The notes: generated from the sequence alone by a model not told the origin. A stretch of DNA of 64,000 nt from Roseitalea porphyridii (GCF_004331955.1 NZ_CP036532.1:3249501-3313500); one strand, 5' to 3'; counted from the first letter of the stretch, positions 8,386 to 17,109 are shown. Program-made: numbers and translations.

Positions 8386-9345
8386 CTAGAAGACCGGCTT
8401 GTCGAACTCACCCATATTGTCCTGCGTGATCTTGGGCGTGTCGAAGTAGTTCAGGAACGGAACGTCCTTGCCTTCGAGCACGTCGATCGCGGTCTGCAGG
8501 GCGGCTTCGGCGTCATCGACCGGTGACTGGTAGATCGAGCCCCAGTACTCGCCGGCCTCCATCGCTTCATAGCCGACGGCGAAGTTGGTGGCGCCGACAA
8601 AGATGATGTCCTCGGCCCGGCCGGCGGCCTTGGCCGCGTTCAGCGCGCCCACGCCCATATTGTCGTCGCCCGAGTAGACGCCGTCGATGTCGTCATACTT
8701 GACCAGGAACGCTTCCATCACCTGCTGGCTCTTTTCGCGGTTCCAGTCGCCCGGCTGGGTCTCCATCAATTCGACGTTCGGGCACACTTCGGGCAACCGG
8801 TCCTCGAAGCCCTTGGCCCGCTCGATGGCGGTCGTGTAGCCCGGCTGGCCGGAGATCTGGACGATCTTGGCCTCGTCCTCGATGCCCATGTCCTTGAACT
8901 TGTCGCACATGATCTCGGCCGAGCGCGAGCCCTGCGTGATGTTGTCGGGACCCGAGAAGGACGCCACGAAGTCGAAGCCTTCCTCGGCGATGTTGGAGTT
9001 GGTGACAATCACCGGGATGTCGGCGTTGTGCGCCTTGCGCACGGCGGGAATGACCGCCTCGCCGTTGGTCGGCCAGACGATGATCGCGTCGACCTCCTGC
9101 TGGATGAGATCCTCGAGCTGGGCGATCTGCCGGGCGACGTCGCCACCGGCGTCCAGAACGACCGTCTCGACCTGGTCGTTGGCTTCAGCGGCGGCGATGA
9201 ATGCCTTCTCGTAGGTCGTCTGGTAGCTGTCGACGCCCACATTGTTCTGCGTGATGCCGATCCGGTAGTCGGCGGCGGCGGCGCTGCCGGCAAACGCCAG
9301 TGCAGCGATCGCCGTGGTGGCGGCAAGCGACGTGCTTACTCTCAT
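8386..9345 (-). CDS. Periplasmic sugar-binding protein (ribose family)
   Basis: 319 residues starting MRVSTSLAATTAIAALAFAG, with a Sec signal peptide ending near SAAAA. GGAGGAATTC precedes the ATG; a longer frame runs into the regulatory region and is not used. The mature protein is a class I periplasmic binding protein (Peripla_BP_4): DYRIGITQNNVGVDSYQ, then VDAIIVWPTNGEAVIPAV and YSGDDNMGVGALNA. It should bind the substrate and deliver it to the two permeases. It is the first gene of the leftward operon and diverges from the regulator gene at 9566. Confidence 0.92.
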   Translation of the reverse strand: MRVSTSLAATTAIAALAFAGSAAAADYRIGITQNNVGVDSYQTTYEKAFIAAAEANDQVETVVLDAGGDVARQIAQLEDLIQQEVDAIIVWPTNGEAVIPAVRKAHNADIPVIVTNSNIAEEGFDFVASFSGPDNITQGSRSAEIMCDKFKDMGIEDEAKIVQISGQPGYTTAIERAKGFEDRLPEVCPNVELMETQPGDWNREKSQQVMEAFLVKYDDIDGVYSGDDNMGVGALNAAKAAGRAEDIIFVGATNFAVGYEAMEAGEYWGSIYQSPVDDAEAALQTAIDVLEGKDVPFLNYFDTPKITQDNMGEFDKPVF

Positions 9346-9510
9346 CTGAATTCCTCCCACATGGGTTTTGAGTTGAGGGCCGGCGCGGCGTGACGCGCGG
9401 CTCCCGATCGACCGCCCCATCCTCCAGAGACGATCTGCCATAGCGTGCCGCGAGACGCATGGCGAAGAAGTTCCGATTATATCCAGAACGGATGCCTTGA
9501 TATCCATATT

Positions 9511-9538
9511 GGACATTTTGGCCGTTTGGCCGGACATT
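9511..9538. promoter_or_regulatory. Direct GGACATT repeats, probable operator
   Basis: GGACATT occurs at 9511-9517 and 9532-9538, exactly 21 bp (two helical turns) apart, with a related GAACATT at 9545-9551. They sit in the 220-bp divergent region between the binding-protein gene and the regulator gene, just upstream of the regulator's ribosome site. Same-face spacing is typical of cooperative binding, so this is a plausible target for the regulator encoded beside it. The 9346-9510 stretch holds no gene. Confidence 0.4.
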
Positions 9539-9565
9539 CAATTTGAACATTCTGAGGAGGCTGCC

Positions 9566-11389
9566 ATGGACGAAGAAAGCAAAGCCGATGGTCGCCGGCC
9601 ATCATCCAGGCGACGCGCAGGGGTGGAGCGATCAGGAAGCTACAAGGTGTCGGGAGGAGGAGAGAGCGCGGACCAGCAGCCCGTTTCGCAGAACGATCCG
9701 TTCGAGATGCTCAATGTCATCTCGTTCATGGAGGCGTTCGGCGAGGAGCTTGAAGACGCTCTGGGGTTCGTCGCGCCCAATCCGCAATTGCGCATGTCGT
9801 TGCATCTGATCAGAAGCCATCTGGAGGCCAAGGCGGTCACGCCGACATCGCTCATCGGCGCGTCGGGCGTGCCCTATGCGACCGCCTCGCGCCGCATGAA
9901 GCAGATGATCGACGACGGGCTGATCGATCAGCGGCCGCGCACCCGCACCGGCAAGACATTCACCCTGCACCCGAGCGAGAAGCTGCTGGAGAGCTGGGTT
10001 CAGATGACCGGCCGGCTCAAGCGCCTTGCCTCGTCGAGCTTCGGCACCGTCGACACCCCGGAGACGGTCGACGACTATTATTACGGCGGCTCGTACATGG
10101 CGGCCCGCCCGATCCCCCCGCTGCGGGTCCTGCCCGAGCCGTTGCGCGTCCCGGGCGGTCTGCGCGTGCTGGTGCATGGCGATCCGACCTTCATGGTGAT
10201 GAACCATCTCAAGCGCCAGTTCGAGCAGGTGGTCGGCACCGACATTCACCAGCGCGCCTTCTCGATCGACCGGCTGCACGAGGAGATCCTGAAGAACGCC
10301 GAGCGCCGGGTCAGCCGCTACGACATCATCGCCTTCGATCTGCCGTGGCTGGGTGAACTGGCCGCGCGCGACATGCTGATGCCGCTCGACCGGGTCGTCG
10401 ACATCTCAAGGCTCGACACCGCCGACTTCCACACGGCCGGCTGGAAAGCGGCGCACTGGGCGGGCAAGCCCTACGGCGTGCCGGCCCAGACGACACCGGA
10501 ACTGTTCTTCTACCGCAAGGACCTGTTCGAGAAGGCGGGTCTGCGCCCTCCGGCGTCGACCGGAGAGGTCATCGCCGCCGCGCGCACCCTGCACAATCCG
10601 GCTCAGGGGCGCTACGGGATCGCCTGGAACGCCGCGCGCGGCACCGCGCTCGGCCACACCTTCCTGATGACGATGGCCGATTTCGGCCAGCCGGTGGTCG
10701 ACCTTCCGCCGGCGGCCGGCGGGTTCGACACCGAACGCCTGCACCGTGGCGGGCTGCGGCCGATGATCGACACCGCGGCGGGCCGCGCGGCCGCCGAGTA
10801 CCTTCTGGAACTGCTCGACTATTCGCCACCCTACATCCTGTCGATGTCCTGGTACGAGCGCATCCGGCCGTATGCGGCCGGCGAGGTCGCCATGGCATAC
10901 GGTTACACGCTGCTGGCGCCCTACTTCGAACTCGACACGGCCTCGCCGGCGCATGGCCAGACCGGCTATCTTCCGCATCCGGTCGGACCGGGCGCGGCGC
11001 CGATCGCGCCGGTGGGCGGCTATGCGCTGGGCATCCCCCGCAACATTCCGGCCGAAAGGCAACACGCGGCCGCCGAGGCGCTTCTGGTCTTTACCTCGCC
11101 CGAGGCGCACAAGCTCTACATCCAGAACGGCAGCCGCACCAATCCGCGCTACTCGGTCAGCGCCGATCCGGACGTTCGCCGCACCTCAGACATCTTCGAC
11201 GCGGTCGACGCCATGTCCTGGCGCGACGAACTGCAGTTCTGGCCGCGTCCGCCGATCCCGCAGATCACCGAAATCATTCGCATCTGCGGCGAGGAATTCC
11301 ACGACATGCTGCGTGGGGTGGTCCCGCTCAAGACCGCCCTGCGCCAGGCGCAGGACAGGGCCGAGCGCGCCCTGCGCGCACCGATTTGA
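9566..11389 (+). CDS. Winged-helix regulator fused to MalE-like binding domain
   Basis: 607 residues. The ATG at 9566 follows TGAGGAGG; there is no signal peptide. Residues 1-45 are basic and disordered. About 50-165 form a MarR/GntR-like winged helix (LRMSLHLIRSHLEAKAVTPT, then ASRRMKQMIDDGLIDQRP). From about 195 to 600 the protein resembles family 1 extracellular solute-binding proteins (YDIIAFDLPWLGELAARDML, YGVPAQTTPELFFYRKDLFEKAG, YALGIPRN, FTSPEAHKLYIQNGSR). A periplasmic-type sugar-binding fold inside the cytoplasm, attached to DNA-binding, implies a ligand-sensing transcription factor. It is first in the rightward operon and diverges from the importer, so it probably controls both arms. 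Confidence 0.8.
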   Translation: MDEESKADGRRPSSRRRAGVERSGSYKVSGGGESADQQPVSQNDPFEMLNVISFMEAFGEELEDALGFVAPNPQLRMSLHLIRSHLEAKAVTPTSLIGASGVPYATASRRMKQMIDDGLIDQRPRTRTGKTFTLHPSEKLLESWVQMTGRLKRLASSSFGTVDTPETVDDYYYGGSYMAARPIPPLRVLPEPLRVPGGLRVLVHGDPTFMVMNHLKRQFEQVVGTDIHQRAFSIDRLHEEILKNAERRVSRYDIIAFDLPWLGELAARDMLMPLDRVVDISRLDTADFHTAGWKAAHWAGKPYGVPAQTTPELFFYRKDLFEKAGLRPPASTGEVIAAARTLHNPAQGRYGIAWNAARGTALGHTFLMTMADFGQPVVDLPPAAGGFDTERLHRGGLRPMIDTAAGRAAAEYLLELLDYSPPYILSMSWYERIRPYAAGEVAMAYGYTLLAPYFELDTASPAHGQTGYLPHPVGPGAAPIAPVGGYALGIPRNIPAERQHAAAEALLVFTSPEAHKLYIQNGSRTNPRYSVSADPDVRRTSDIFDAVDAMSWRDELQFWPRPPIPQITEIIRICGEEFHDMLRGVVPLKTALRQAQDRAERALRAPI

Positions 11390-11406
11390 CCAATGGGAGG
11401 GAAACC

Positions 11407-12216
11407 ATGGATCCGAACCGCCTGAAGGGGAAGAACATCCTGATCACCGGCGCCGCGCGGGGGATGGGCGCCGCCAACGCCGAGGCGTTCGCGAGCCAGG
11501 GGGGCAATGTCTGCATCGGCGATCTCGATCTGGATGCCGCCCAGGAGGTCGCCGACCGCATCAACGAGGCCGGCAACGGAAAGGCCATCGCGGTGAAGAT
11601 GGACGTCACCGAGCGGACGGACAATGCCGCAGCCGTCGCCGCCACGGTCGACGCGTTCGGCTCCATCAATGTCGGCCTGTTCAATGCGGGCCTGAACAAG
11701 CCCCGGTTCTTCATGGACATCGATGAGGACAACTGGGACATGATCATGAACGTCAACACCAAGGCGATGTGGCTGGGCATGCAGGAAGCCGCCCGGCAGA
11801 TGATCGACCAGGGCCCAATGGAGGGCCATCCCTACAAGCTGATCAATGTCGGCTCGATCGCCTCGCGCAAGCCGCTGGTCGACGTCACCGTCTACTGCAC
11901 CTCCAAATATGGCTGCCTGGCGCTGACCCATTGCGGCGCGATCGCGCTCGCCGAACACAACATCACGGTCAACGGCTATGCCCCCGGCGTCGTCGTCACC
12001 CCGCTTTGGGAACAGCTCGACAAGGACCTCGTCGACATCGGCTTCAAGAAGCGCGAGGGCCAGGCCTACGAGGACATCGTCCGCGACGCGCTGCAGATCA
12101 AGCGCGTCTCCTATCCCGACGACATCACCGGCACCGCCTCGTTCCTGGCCAGCAACGACAGCGACTACATGACCGGCCAGATGATCCACATCGATGGCGG
12201 CTGGTGCATCCAGTAG
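11407..12216 (+). CDS. SDR dehydrogenase
   Basis: 269 residues, ATG at 11407 after GGGAGGGAAACC. It has TGAARGMG, a DLDLDAA acidic segment favouring NAD, NAGLN, and the catalytic Tyr-Lys in VYCTSKYG. The length and Rossmann pattern are those of classical SDRs acting on sugars or polyols. It lies 17 bases after the regulator gene in the catabolic operon and is the closest relative in the window of the SDR in the divergent importer operon. Substrate unknown. Confidence 0.85.
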   Translation: MDPNRLKGKNILITGAARGMGAANAEAFASQGGNVCIGDLDLDAAQEVADRINEAGNGKAIAVKMDVTERTDNAAAVAATVDAFGSINVGLFNAGLNKPRFFMDIDEDNWDMIMNVNTKAMWLGMQEAARQMIDQGPMEGHPYKLINVGSIASRKPLVDVTVYCTSKYGCLALTHCGAIALAEHNITVNGYAPGVVVTPLWEQLDKDLVDIGFKKREGQAYEDIVRDALQIKRVSYPDDITGTASFLASNDSDYMTGQMIHIDGGWCIQ

Positions 12217-12271
12217 CCGCCGACCGGCAAACACAGGTGGGCGCAACGGCGCGCACCCGGAGGAGAACCCC

Positions 12272-13570
12272 ATGAATCTCGCATTGACGCCCAACGTCCT
12301 GACCCCGGCCGATCTCGAACCGCACTGGCGGTGGGAAGGCCGGATCCCCGCCTGGGGGCATACCTCGGTCGACTTCGAGCGGCGCATCGACCACGACCGG
12401 CTGCGCCGCTACCGCCTTGCGCGCACGCGGCAGGCGCTGAAGGCGTCAAAGGCCGGCACCCTGCTGCTGTTCGACGTCAACAACATCCGCTACGTCTCGG
12501 CCACCAAGATCGGCGAGTGGGAGCGCGACAAGATGTGCCGCTTCTGCCTGCTGACAGGCGACGATTCCCCCTATGTGTGGGATTTCGGTTCGGCCGCCAT
12601 GCATCACAAGAAGTTCTCCGACTGGCTCGAGCCCGACCATTGCCGCGCCGGCGTCGTCGGCATGCGCGGCACGATCCCGCCCGAATTCGGCCTGATGCGC
12701 AAATACGCAAAGGAGATCGCCGGCCTGATCCGCGATGCCGGCATGGCCGACATGCCGGTCGGCGTCGACTATGCCGAGACGGCGATGTTCCACGCGCTTC
12801 AGGAAGAGGGGCTGAAGGTCGTCGACGGCCAGCAGATCATGTTGGCCGCGCGCGAGATCAAGAACTGGGACGAGATCCAGCTTCTCACCCAGGCCGCCTC
12901 GATGGTCGATGGCGTCTACCACATGATCTATGAGGAGCTGAAACCCGGTGTGCGCGAGAACGACATCGTCGCGCTGTCCAACAAGATGCTCTACGAGATG
13001 GGTTCCGATGACGTCGAGGCGATCAACGCCATTTCCGGCGAGCGCTGCAATCCTCATCCGCACAATTTCACCGATCGCTATTTCCGGCCGGGCGACCAGG
13101 CGTTCTTCGATATCCTGCAGTCTTACCAGGGCTACCGGACCTGCTACTACCGCACCTTCAACATCGGTCGCGCCACGCCGGCACAGCACGACGCCTATGT
13201 GAAGGCGCGCGAATGGATCGACGCTTCGATCGCCATGATCAAGCCCGGCGTGACAACCGACAAGGTGGCCGCCGTCTGGCCGAAAGCCGAAGAGTTCGGT
13301 TTTCCCAACGAGGACGCGGCGTTCGGGCTGCAGTTCGGCCACGGGCTTGGTCTGGCGCTGCACGAACGTCCGATCATCTCGCGCGCGGTCTCGCTCGACC
13401 ATCCCATGGAGATCGAGACCGGCATGGTGTTCGCGCTGGAGACCTATTGCCCGGCCGCCGACGGCTATTCGGCCGCGCGGATCGAGGAGGAGGTCGTCGT
13501 CACCGAGACCGGCGTTGAGGTGATCTCGCTGTTCCCGGCCGAGGAACTGCCGATCGCGAACCGGTACTGA
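12272..13570 (+). CDS. M24 (pita-bread) family protein, atypical metal site
   Basis: 432 residues, ATG at 12272 after GGAGGAGAACC. The C-terminal half has the creatinase/aminopeptidase P/DddP fold: GERCNPHPHNF, FFDILQSYQGYR, FGHGLGLALHE, ETGMVFALE and ARIEEEVVVTE. Normally five residues (Asp, Asp, His, Glu, Glu) bind two metals. Here the first Asp (FFD), His (GHGLG), and both Glu are visible, but the second Asp position, expected in a TDISRT-like stretch, reads TCYYRT, so it appears to be Cys. The N-terminal half has the LLLFDVNNIRYVS motif seen in DddP and creatinase relatives. It may cleave a C-N or C-S bond in a small substrate or be non-hydrolytic. Its position among sugar dehydrogenases does not point to a peptidase role. 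Confidence 0.75.
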   Translation: MNLALTPNVLTPADLEPHWRWEGRIPAWGHTSVDFERRIDHDRLRRYRLARTRQALKASKAGTLLLFDVNNIRYVSATKIGEWERDKMCRFCLLTGDDSPYVWDFGSAAMHHKKFSDWLEPDHCRAGVVGMRGTIPPEFGLMRKYAKEIAGLIRDAGMADMPVGVDYAETAMFHALQEEGLKVVDGQQIMLAAREIKNWDEIQLLTQAASMVDGVYHMIYEELKPGVRENDIVALSNKMLYEMGSDDVEAINAISGERCNPHPHNFTDRYFRPGDQAFFDILQSYQGYRTCYYRTFNIGRATPAQHDAYVKAREWIDASIAMIKPGVTTDKVAAVWPKAEEFGFPNEDAAFGLQFGHGLGLALHERPIISRAVSLDHPMEIETGMVFALETYCPAADGYSAARIEEEVVVTETGVEVISLFPAEELPIANRY

Positions 13571-13573
13571 CCG

Positions 13574-14338
13574 ATGAAAGACCTGTTCGACCTGACGGGC
13601 CGCAAGGCGCTTGTCACCGGCGGTGCGACCGGCATCGGCGAAGGCATCGCGCTTGGCCTCGCCGCCGCCGGGGCCGATGTCGCGGTGACCTATCGCAGTC
13701 ACGCTCCGGCCGGCGCTACCGCGAAGATCGAGGCATACGGCCGCAAGGCCGCGGCGGTCCAGGCGGACTTCGCCGCAATGGACGAAGCGGCTGCCGAGGA
13801 CATCATCGGCTTTGCGACCGAGGCTCTCGGCGGACTTGATATCCTCGTCAACAATGCCGGCACCATTCATCGCCAAGAGGCGGTGGCCATGCCGCTCGAG
13901 GACTGGCGCCGGGTTCTTTCGGTGAACCTCGATTCGGTCTGGCTGCTGTCGCAGGCGGCGGGCAGGCAGATGGTCGCCCAGGGCTCGGGCAAGATCATCA
14001 TCGTCGCCTCGGTGCTCGGATCGCAGGGCGGCCTGCGCGTGCCCGCCTATGCCTGCAGCAAACACGCCGCCATCGGCCTCACCCGCGCGCTCTGCAACGA
14101 ATGGGCCGGACACGGCGTCAATGTGAACGCGATAGCCCCGGGCTATACGGCGACCGACAACACGCAGGCCCTGCGCGATGACCCGGAACGCTCGCGGGCC
14201 CTTCTGGACCGCATTCCCGCCGGGCGTTTCGCCGAGGCATCGGAGATGGCGGGGGCCGCCGTGTTTCTGGCGTCGGACGCCGCGAGCTACTGCCATGGCA
14301 GCGTTCTGACCGTGGATGGCGGCTGGCTGGCGCGCTGA
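13574..14338 (+). CDS. KduD-like SDR (2-keto-3-deoxy-sugar-acid dehydrogenase)
   Basis: 254 residues, ATG 3 bases after the M24 stop. Begins MKDLFDLTGRKALVTGGATG, the N-terminal pattern of KduD/gluconate 5-dehydrogenase-type SDRs, with NNAGT and YACSKHAAIG (catalytic Tyr and Lys). The family oxidises or reduces keto-deoxy-sugar acids with NAD(P). It is tightly packed between the M24 gene and another SDR. The KduD assignment is by overall look and is not certain; other sugar-acid SDRs share the pattern. Confidence 0.75.
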   Translation: MKDLFDLTGRKALVTGGATGIGEGIALGLAAAGADVAVTYRSHAPAGATAKIEAYGRKAAAVQADFAAMDEAAAEDIIGFATEALGGLDILVNNAGTIHRQEAVAMPLEDWRRVLSVNLDSVWLLSQAAGRQMVAQGSGKIIIVASVLGSQGGLRVPAYACSKHAAIGLTRALCNEWAGHGVNVNAIAPGYTATDNTQALRDDPERSRALLDRIPAGRFAEASEMAGAAVFLASDAASYCHGSVLTVDGGWLAR

Positions 14339-14348
14339 GAGGGGCACG

Positions 14349-15092
14349 ATGACCCAGACACTCGGAGGAAAGACCGCTCTGGTGACCGCGGCAGGAGCGG
14401 GCATCGGACGCGCGTCGGCGATGGCGCTTGCGGCGCGCGGCGCCAACGTGATCGCCACCGATATCGACGGCGCGGCGGTCGCCGAATACGCCGATGCTTC
14501 GACGGGTATCACCGCCCGACAGCTCGACGTGCTCGACGCGGCTGCGGTCGACGCCCTGATCGGCGCGCATCCATCCATAGACATTCTGGTCAACTGCGCG
14601 GGCTGGGTGCACGACGGCACCATTCTCGATTGCGGCGAGGACGATTGGGACAGGTCCTTCGGTCTGAACGCCAGGGCCACGTTTTCGATCACCAAGGCGG
14701 TGTTGCCGATGATGGTCGAACGCGGCCAGGGGTCGATCATCAACATCGCCTCGATCGTCTCCAGCGAGAAAGGCGCCCCGCGACGCTTCGCCTACGGAGC
14801 ATCGAAGGCCGCGATAATCGGCATGACCAAGTCGATCGCTGCCGATTTCGTCAGGGACGGCATCCGCTGCAACGCGATCTGTCCGGGGACGGTGCAAAGC
14901 CCGTCGCTGGAGCAACGGCTGGCGGCGACCGGCGATTTCGAGCAGGCGCTTGCAGCGTTCAAGGCGCGTCAGCCGATGGGGCGCCTCGGTCAGCCCGAGG
15001 AGATCGCCGAAATGGTGTGCCATCTCGCCTCGGACCTGTCCGCCTTCACCACCGGCCAGGCATTTGCCGTCGATGGCGGATGGTCCATCTGA
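14349..15092 (+). CDS. DHRS6-like SDR, possible 2-keto-3-deoxy-L-fuconate dehydrogenase
   Basis: 247 residues, ATG at 14349 after AGAGGGGC. The sequence follows the DHRS6/BDH2 and bacterial KDF-dehydrogenase subgroup closely: short form, ALVTAAGAGIGRAS, VIATDIDG (NAD-type Asp), NCAGWVHDGTILDC, RCNAICPGTVQSPSL, and ending TGQAFAVDGGWSI. In Xanthomonas a member of this subgroup oxidises 2-keto-3-deoxy-L-fuconate. Its stop overlaps the start of the FMN dehydrogenase gene (TGATG), so the two are translationally coupled. The link to a route that releases L-lactate is an inference. Confidence 0.72.
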   Translation: MTQTLGGKTALVTAAGAGIGRASAMALAARGANVIATDIDGAAVAEYADASTGITARQLDVLDAAAVDALIGAHPSIDILVNCAGWVHDGTILDCGEDDWDRSFGLNARATFSITKAVLPMMVERGQGSIINIASIVSSEKGAPRRFAYGASKAAIIGMTKSIAADFVRDGIRCNAICPGTVQSPSLEQRLAATGDFEQALAAFKARQPMGRLGQPEEIAEMVCHLASDLSAFTTGQAFAVDGGWSI

Positions 15093-16228
15093 TGAGGCTG
15101 GCCCGCGCCGCCTCGATTGCCGATCTTCGCGAGCTTGCCAGGAGGCGTATTCCGCGTTTCGCCTTCGATCTGGTCGACGGAGGGGCGGAGGACGAACGCA
15201 ATCTGCGCCGCAACGTCGAGGCGTTTGGCGAGGTCGAACTGACACCGCGCTACATGATCGATGTCGGCGCGGTCGAAACCGGCGTCACGGTGTTCGGACG
15301 AGACTACGCCCTGCCGCTGGGCATGGCCCCGATCGGCATGCTGAACGCGTTCTGGCCGGATGCCGACGTGATCCTTGCCAGACTGTGCAAGCGCGAGAAC
15401 ATCCCCTACGTCGCAAGTTCGGCGGCATCGACCACCCTTGAGAAACTGGCCGAGGCGGCCGACGGGAACGGCTGGTTCCAGCTTTACGTGTCGGGCGATG
15501 CGAACGTGACCGAAAGCCTGGTCGCCCGCGCCGAGGCTGCCGGTTACGATGTCCTGATGGTGACCGCCGATGTCCCGGCGGCGGGCAAGCGCGACCGCGA
15601 TATCCGCAACCAGTTGAGCGTTCCCTTCAGGTTCACGCCAGGCGTACTTGCGCAACTCGCGGGAAGACCCGTCTGGTCGTTGGCCAGCTTGCGGAACGGC
15701 ACACCCAACGTTGCCAACTACGCCGATCTGTTGAGCAGCGCGACGTCCTATGCGGACGTACAGAAGACCCTGATCACGCCGCGCTTCACATGGGCGGACC
15801 TCGAGCGGTTGCGCGAACGCTGGAAGGGGCGGCTGCTCGTCAAGGGGATCCTTCATCCGGACGACGCCGACAGATGCGCGCGGATCGGGTGCGACGGGAT
15901 TGTGGTCTCCAACCATGGAGGACGCCAGGTCGCTTTCGGACCGGCGTCGGTCGAAGCATTGCCGGCAATCGCGGAAGCCGTAAAGGGCCGTCTCACCGTT
16001 CTTCTCGACAGCGGCATCCGTCGCGGTTCCGACGTGATCCGTGCCAAGGCACTTGGCGCGGATTTGGTCCTGGCCGGCCGCGCGCTTGCATTCGGCGTCG
16101 GAGCTGGCGGCGCGGCGGGTGCCCAGAGGGGCATCGACATCCTCAAGCTGGAGCTCGTTCGTGCGCTGGGCCAACTCGGCACACCCTGCTACGCGACGAT
16201 CGACGCCTCGGTTCTGTCACACCGCTGA
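15092..16228 (+). CDS. FMN-dependent alpha-hydroxy-acid (L-lactate type) dehydrogenase
   Basis: 378 residues. The start ATG at 15092 overlaps the previous stop; a longer frame inside that gene is rejected. The protein has the LldD/glycolate-oxidase family signatures: FDLVDGGAEDE, PLGMAPIGMLN, ASSAASTTLE, WFQLYV, VTADVPAAGKRDRD, LLVKGILHPDDA and VVSNHGGRQ, which contains the active-site His and Arg. It then has DSGIRRGSDVIRAKALGAD for FMN phosphate binding. It oxidises an L-2-hydroxy acid to the 2-keto acid. In an L-fucose or L-rhamnose oxidative route, L-lactate is an end product, so this enzyme could return it to pyruvate. Mandelate or other hydroxy acids remain possible. Confidence 0.85.
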   Translation: MRLARAASIADLRELARRRIPRFAFDLVDGGAEDERNLRRNVEAFGEVELTPRYMIDVGAVETGVTVFGRDYALPLGMAPIGMLNAFWPDADVILARLCKRENIPYVASSAASTTLEKLAEAADGNGWFQLYVSGDANVTESLVARAEAAGYDVLMVTADVPAAGKRDRDIRNQLSVPFRFTPGVLAQLAGRPVWSLASLRNGTPNVANYADLLSSATSYADVQKTLITPRFTWADLERLRERWKGRLLVKGILHPDDADRCARIGCDGIVVSNHGGRQVAFGPASVEALPAIAEAVKGRLTVLLDSGIRRGSDVIRAKALGADLVLAGRALAFGVGAGGAAGAQRGIDILKLELVRALGQLGTPCYATIDASVLSHR

Positions 16229-16342
16229 CTTGCCGGCGCAGGATCAATCAGATCCCCTCCGCCAGGCAAGCGGTACGCCCACCGCCGGCGCGGCAATGGC
16301 TGAAGGCATCGCTGTCATGCCGCTGGCCGGAGCAGAACGGGG

Positions 16343-17092
16343 TCAGCTTTTTCCGGGCAGCGGATGATCCGTGACCAGCCGCATGCCCAGATGCGGAGGC
16401 GGGGCGCCGACCGCGCAGCCGCCGCGCGCCGGATCGCGCACGAGGAACGGGATCACAGCCTCGTGCTCACCACCGACGATATAGGCCGGGCATTGCGGCA
16501 TCTGCTTGGTGCCCGACCCGTCAATGTAGCAGTCCTGCGTCCACTCCCAGACACTGCCGTTCAGGTCCGCGATTCCCTCTTTCGTCATCGACCATGACCC
16601 GGACGGACGTAGGCGGCGCTCGGTTCTGTCTTCGAGCAGATAATCCGATGCCCATGAAAGGGACGGATCGGTGAAGATCGGATCGGGCGTTTCCGGCAGG
16701 ACGGGTTCGGCCATCGCATGCCATTCCCGCGCGGTCGGCAGCCGGAAGGGGTGCCGGGAGACGCGGTTGATCCAGACCAGATATTCGTTGACGTCGAGCC
16801 AGTTCAGACCGGTCGCCGGCCATTCATCGGGATTGCCGCCAGGCGGCGGCCTGAGCGCATGCGTGCACGCGCCGTCGTCATGGCATCGGTTCCATTCGGC
16901 GATCGTGACTTCACGGGCTTGCACGAAGAGCGGCCCGCCGCCCTCGGCGACGGCGGGCTTTGCCGCCATGAGCGGGATGTAGTCCATGTCAGGACCGCGC
17001 GGGACCGCAAAGGCTGCGATGACGGCGACGCACAGACCCGTCACGACCAGAGCCAGCGCTCTGCATCGCATCGATCCCGCTATCGCCGTCAT
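16343..17092 (-). CDS. nirV: NirV, formylglycine-generating-enzyme-like protein
   Basis: 249 residues, start at 17092 (MTAIAGSMRCRALALVVTGL), 17 bases after nirK. Residues 8-30 are a membrane anchor or signal peptide. The rest is an FGE/SUMF1-type domain: REVTIAEWNRCH, GLNWLDVNEYLVWINR, FRLPTAREWHAMAEP and DLNGSVWEWTQDC. Genes of this type lie directly downstream of nirK in several alphaproteobacteria and are called nirV. Their exact role in nitrite reduction is not settled. A longer upstream frame overlaps nirK and is not used. Confidence 0.82.
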   Translation of the reverse strand: MTAIAGSMRCRALALVVTGLCVAVIAAFAVPRGPDMDYIPLMAAKPAVAEGGGPLFVQAREVTIAEWNRCHDDGACTHALRPPPGGNPDEWPATGLNWLDVNEYLVWINRVSRHPFRLPTAREWHAMAEPVLPETPDPIFTDPSLSWASDYLLEDRTERRLRPSGSWSMTKEGIADLNGSVWEWTQDCYIDGSGTKQMPQCPAYIVGGEHEAVIPFLVRDPARGGCAVGAPPPHLGMRLVTDHPLPGKS

Positions 17093-17109
17093 CGCCGATG
17101 TCTCCGCCG

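Noticed and set aside
12446-14746. 766-codon minus-strand open frame across the M24 and SDR genes
   Set aside because: It spans three well-supported plus-strand genes and has no family resemblance.
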